Part shown: piece by piece, positions 61,746-64,000 of the stretch
How the letters are laid out: the number at the start of each line of letters is the position of its first letter
Numbering within the stretch: position 1 is the stretch's first letter
From: CAVORB01 sp963736235
GTDB taxonomy: Bacteria; Pseudomonadota; Gammaproteobacteria; Chromatiales; Chromatiaceae
Length of the DNA stretch: 64,000 nucleotides
Reading direction: 5' to 3'
Assembly: GCA_963736235.1 (NCBI GenBank)
Contig: CAVTOR010000030.1
Location: 62,001-126,000 of the forward strand
Position numbers and translations under genes: made by a program
Notes under the pieces: model-generated
Told to the model about the DNA's origin: nothing
What the model saw: the letters and a program-made list of their open reading frames with translations, nothing else
Databases searched by the model: none

Positions 61746-62927
61746 ATGTCGTTCATCAAGCTGACTGATCTCGATCTTTCCGGGAAGCGCGTGCTGATCC
61801 GGGCCGATCTCAACGTCCCCGTCAAGGACGGTAAGGTGACCTCCGACGCCCGCATCACGGCCTCCATGCCCACCGTCGAGCACTGCATGAAGGCGGGCGC
61901 CAGGGTCATGGTCTTCTCCCACCGCGGTCGCCCGGAGGAGGGTGTGGTGGACGAGGAGAACTCCATGCAGCCGATCGCCGACGACATGTCCGCCAAGCTG
62001 GGACAGACCGTGCCCTTGGTGAAGGACTACCTGGAAAACCCGCCGCCGGTCGGCGAGGGTGAGGTCGTCCTGCTCGAGAACGTACGTTTCAACCAGGGCG
62101 AGAAGAAGGACGACGAGACCCTATCGAAGAAGTATGCGGCCCTGTGCGACGTGTTCGTGATGGATGCCTTCGGCACCGCGCACCGGGCCCAGGCCTCGAC
62201 CCACGGCGCCGGCAAGTTCGCCCCGATCGCCTGCGCGGGCCTGCTTCTGGCCGAGGAGCTGGACGCCCTGGCGAAGGCCCTGGCCAATCCTGCCCGCCCG
62301 ATGGTTGCGATCGTCGGCGGCTCGAAGGTCTCCACCAAGCTCACCGTGCTCGAGGCCCTGTCCGAGAAGGTCGACCAGCTGGTGGTCGGGGGCGGCATCG
62401 CCAACACATTTCTCGCCGCGGCCGGCAACAACGTCGGCAAGTCGCTGTGCGAGCATGACCTGATCCCCACTGCCCAAGCCCTGATGAAGAAGATGACCGC
62501 CCGCGGCGCCACCATCCCCATCGCCGTAGACGTGGTCTGTGGCAAGAAATTCGACGAGAACGAGCCAGCGGTTACGAAAGACGCGGGGGACGTGGTCGAC
62601 GACGACATGATCTTCGATATCGGTCCCAAGTCGGCTCGGGAGCTGGCTGAAATCATCGCCAAGGCAGGCACCATCGTCTGGAACGGCCCGGTTGGCGTGT
62701 TCGAGTTCGACCAATTCGGAGAGGGCACCAAGACCGTGTCCATGGCCATCGCCAACGCATCTGGATTCAGTCTCGCCGGTGGCGGCGATACGATCGCGGC
62801 TATCCAGAAGTATGACATCTACGACAAGGTGTCCTATATCTCCACCGCCGGCGGGGCGTTCCTCGAGTACCTCGAGGGCAAGACGCTGCCTGCGGTGGCC
62901 ATGCTCGAGCAGCGCGCGAAGGACTGA
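61746..62927 (+). CDS. pgk: Phosphoglycerate kinase
   Basis: A 393-residue Pgk with VLIRADLNVPVKDG (N-terminal substrate loop), MVFSHRGRPEEG, the VLLENVRFNQGEKKDD segment, VMDAFGTAHRAQAST, GGSKVSTKL and the late GGGDTIAAIQKY nucleotide site. ATG at 61746 is chosen because the frame upstream (to 61623) contains no conserved sequence. Preceded by GGAGG 5 bases before the ATG. Confidence 0.97.
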   Translation: MSFIKLTDLDLSGKRVLIRADLNVPVKDGKVTSDARITASMPTVEHCMKAGARVMVFSHRGRPEEGVVDEENSMQPIADDMSAKLGQTVPLVKDYLENPPPVGEGEVVLLENVRFNQGEKKDDETLSKKYAALCDVFVMDAFGTAHRAQASTHGAGKFAPIACAGLLLAEELDALAKALANPARPMVAIVGGSKVSTKLTVLEALSEKVDQLVVGGGIANTFLAAAGNNVGKSLCEHDLIPTAQALMKKMTARGATIPIAVDVVCGKKFDENEPAVTKDAGDVVDDDMIFDIGPKSARELAEIIAKAGTIVWNGPVGVFEFDQFGEGTKTVSMAIANASGFSLAGGGDTIAAIQKYDIYDKVSYISTAGGAFLEYLEGKTLPAVAMLEQRAKD

Positions 62928-63017
62928 GCAATCAGCCGTCAGCCATCGGTCGCGCCCGCCATCGGCGGCGGGCGCGAGCGAGCAGTGCCGAAGGTTAAGG
63001 GCTAGCAACCGGACATC

Positions 63018-64000
63018 ATGCCCAGACGCACCAAGATCGTTGCCACCCTCGGTCCGGCCACGGATTCGGTCAAGATCATGGATAATCTCGTCGCCGCGGG
63101 TGTCGACGTCGTCCGTCTGAATCTCTCCCACGACACCCGCCAGCGCCATCGCGAGCGCGCCGAGCTGATTCGTGATCGTGCCTCCGCGTGCGGCCGTCAT
63201 GTCGGTGTGCTGATGGACCTCCAGGGGCCAAAGATCCGAATCGGCCGCTTCGTCGAGGGTGCGGTGGAACTGGCCCAGGGCGACCTCTTCTTCCTGGATG
63301 CGGATTGCCCCCTGGATGGCGGAGACCGCGAACGGGTGGGTACGACCTACCCTGATCTTGCCGGTGACGTTGCACGTGGCGATACCCTGCTGTTGGACGA
63401 CGGCGCGATCGAGCTCTGGGTGGACGAGGTCATCGGCAACGGCATTCGGTGCAAGGTGGTAGTCGGCGGCAAGCTGTCGAACAGCAAGGGAATCAACAAG
63501 AAAGGCGGTGGACTATCCGCCCCCGCGCTGACCCGCAAGGACATGGATGACATCCGCTTCGCGGCGGAGATCGAGGCCGATTACCTGGCCGTCTCCTTCG
63601 TGCGCAATGCCGACGACGTGCGCCTGGCGCGGGAGATTTTCCAGGAGGTGGGCGGCGCCGGCGGCATCGTCGCCAAGATCGAGCGCGCGGAGGCCCTGCG
63701 GGGCATCGACGACATCATCAATGCCGCCGACGCCATCATGGTCGCCCGCGGCGACCTGGGCGTCGAGATCGGCGATGCCGAGCTGCCGGCGGTCCAGAAA
63801 CAGATCGTCAGCCGGGCGCGCGAGCTCAACAACGTGGTCATCACCGCGACCCAGATGATGCAGTCCATGATCGACAACCCGATCCCGACCCGGGCCGAGG
63901 TGTTCGACGTGGCGAATGCCGTGCTGGACGGCACTGACGCGGTCATGCTCTCCGCCGAGACCTCGGTGGGCCGCAACCCGGTCAAGGTCGTGGAGGCCAT
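63018..64000 (+). CDS. pyk: Pyruvate kinase, 3' end cut by window edge
   Basis: The frame runs from the ATG at 63018 to the window end, 327 residues. Family blocks are present in order: KIVATLGPATDS, VVRLNLSHDTR, GVLMDLQGPKIRIG, the B-domain, KIERAEALRGIDDI, ADAIMVARGDLGVEIG, and ITATQMMQSMI with NAVLDGTDAVMLSAET at the end. It converts phosphoenolpyruvate and ADP to pyruvate and ATP. It is 90 bases downstream of pgk, so it is part of the tkt-gap-pgk-pyk cluster. Confidence 0.96.
   Translation, partial: MPRRTKIVATLGPATDSVKIMDNLVAAGVDVVRLNLSHDTRQRHRERAELIRDRASACGRHVGVLMDLQGPKIRIGRFVEGAVELAQGDLFFLDADCPLDGGDRERVGTTYPDLAGDVARGDTLLLDDGAIELWVDEVIGNGIRCKVVVGGKLSNSKGINKKGGGLSAPALTRKDMDDIRFAAEIEADYLAVSFVRNADDVRLAREIFQEVGGAGGIVAKIERAEALRGIDDIINAADAIMVARGDLGVEIGDAELPAVQKQIVSRARELNNVVITATQMMQSMIDNPIPTRAEVFDVANAVLDGTDAVMLSAETSVGRNPVKVVEA

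Overview
The window looks like a chromosomal segment of a high-GC gammaproteobacterium. The strongest hints are gene neighbourhoods typical of that class: rho/trxA divergent from an RhlB-type helicase, a YrfG-type nucleotidase beside nudE, a yhiI-rbbA-yhhJ set, lutABC, and a SAH riboswitch before ahcY-metF. A tkt-gap-pgk-pyk cluster and a large haem-copper oxidase block recall Chromatiales/Ectothiorhodospiraceae, but that family assignment is inference. The window opens inside an AI-2E-type permease and closes inside pyruvate kinase. I see no tRNA, rRNA, CRISPR array or prophage.

Layout. 1-5.3 kb: permease, lipoprotein, TraB-like protein, a 55-aa lysine-rich protein, cold-shock protein, tag and yqiA. 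5.5-10.4 kb: a HlyD/RbbA reading frame and its YhhJ-type permease. 10.5-22.7 kb: an aa3-type cytochrome c oxidase locus (coxB, coxA, ctaG, coxC, surf1, ctaB, ctaA, sco), preceded by a perfect FNR/ANR-type palindrome and including a lone, divergent oxidase subunit I on the opposite strand. 22.9-31.8 kb: an Mrp-like cation/proton antiporter operon with four antiporter-like subunits, the last two being collinear paralogues that lack the usual pump glutamate. 32-44 kb: a structured, terminator-ended non-coding segment, a glycosyltransferase, lutABC (leaderless-looking promoter), lipA, an aspartoacylase/GCS2-ligase pair, MurU-like transferase, rho and trxA. 44-49.9 kb: RhlB-type helicase, yrfG, nudE, a periplasmic double thioredoxin, a DUF4124-like protein and a complete IS630-family insertion sequence. 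50-58 kb: pta-ackA, then metK, SAH riboswitch, ahcY and metF on the minus strand, and a thioredoxin-fold protein. 58.4-64 kb: tkt-gap-pgk-pyk.

The genes form coherent modules: respiration and haem A/O supply (cox block), ion homeostasis (Mrp block), methyl-cycle recycling (metK-ahcY-metF), lactate oxidation (lutABC), acetate/acetyl-phosphate metabolism (pta-ackA) and central sugar phosphate metabolism (tkt-gap-pgk-pyk).

A conspicuous property is the number of reading-frame breaks in otherwise well conserved, often essential genes: coxB, coxA, a small oxidase-assembly protein, ctaG, one antiporter subunit, an aspartoacylase, a GCS2 ligase, rho and ahcY. I count about 21, of which 19 are explained by one extra base, and all of those can be placed exactly between two codons. 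I found no shared slippery motif, so sequencing or assembly error is the likeliest cause, but the bias deserves a check against raw reads. Frame-broken genes are annotated below as single genes across their breaks.
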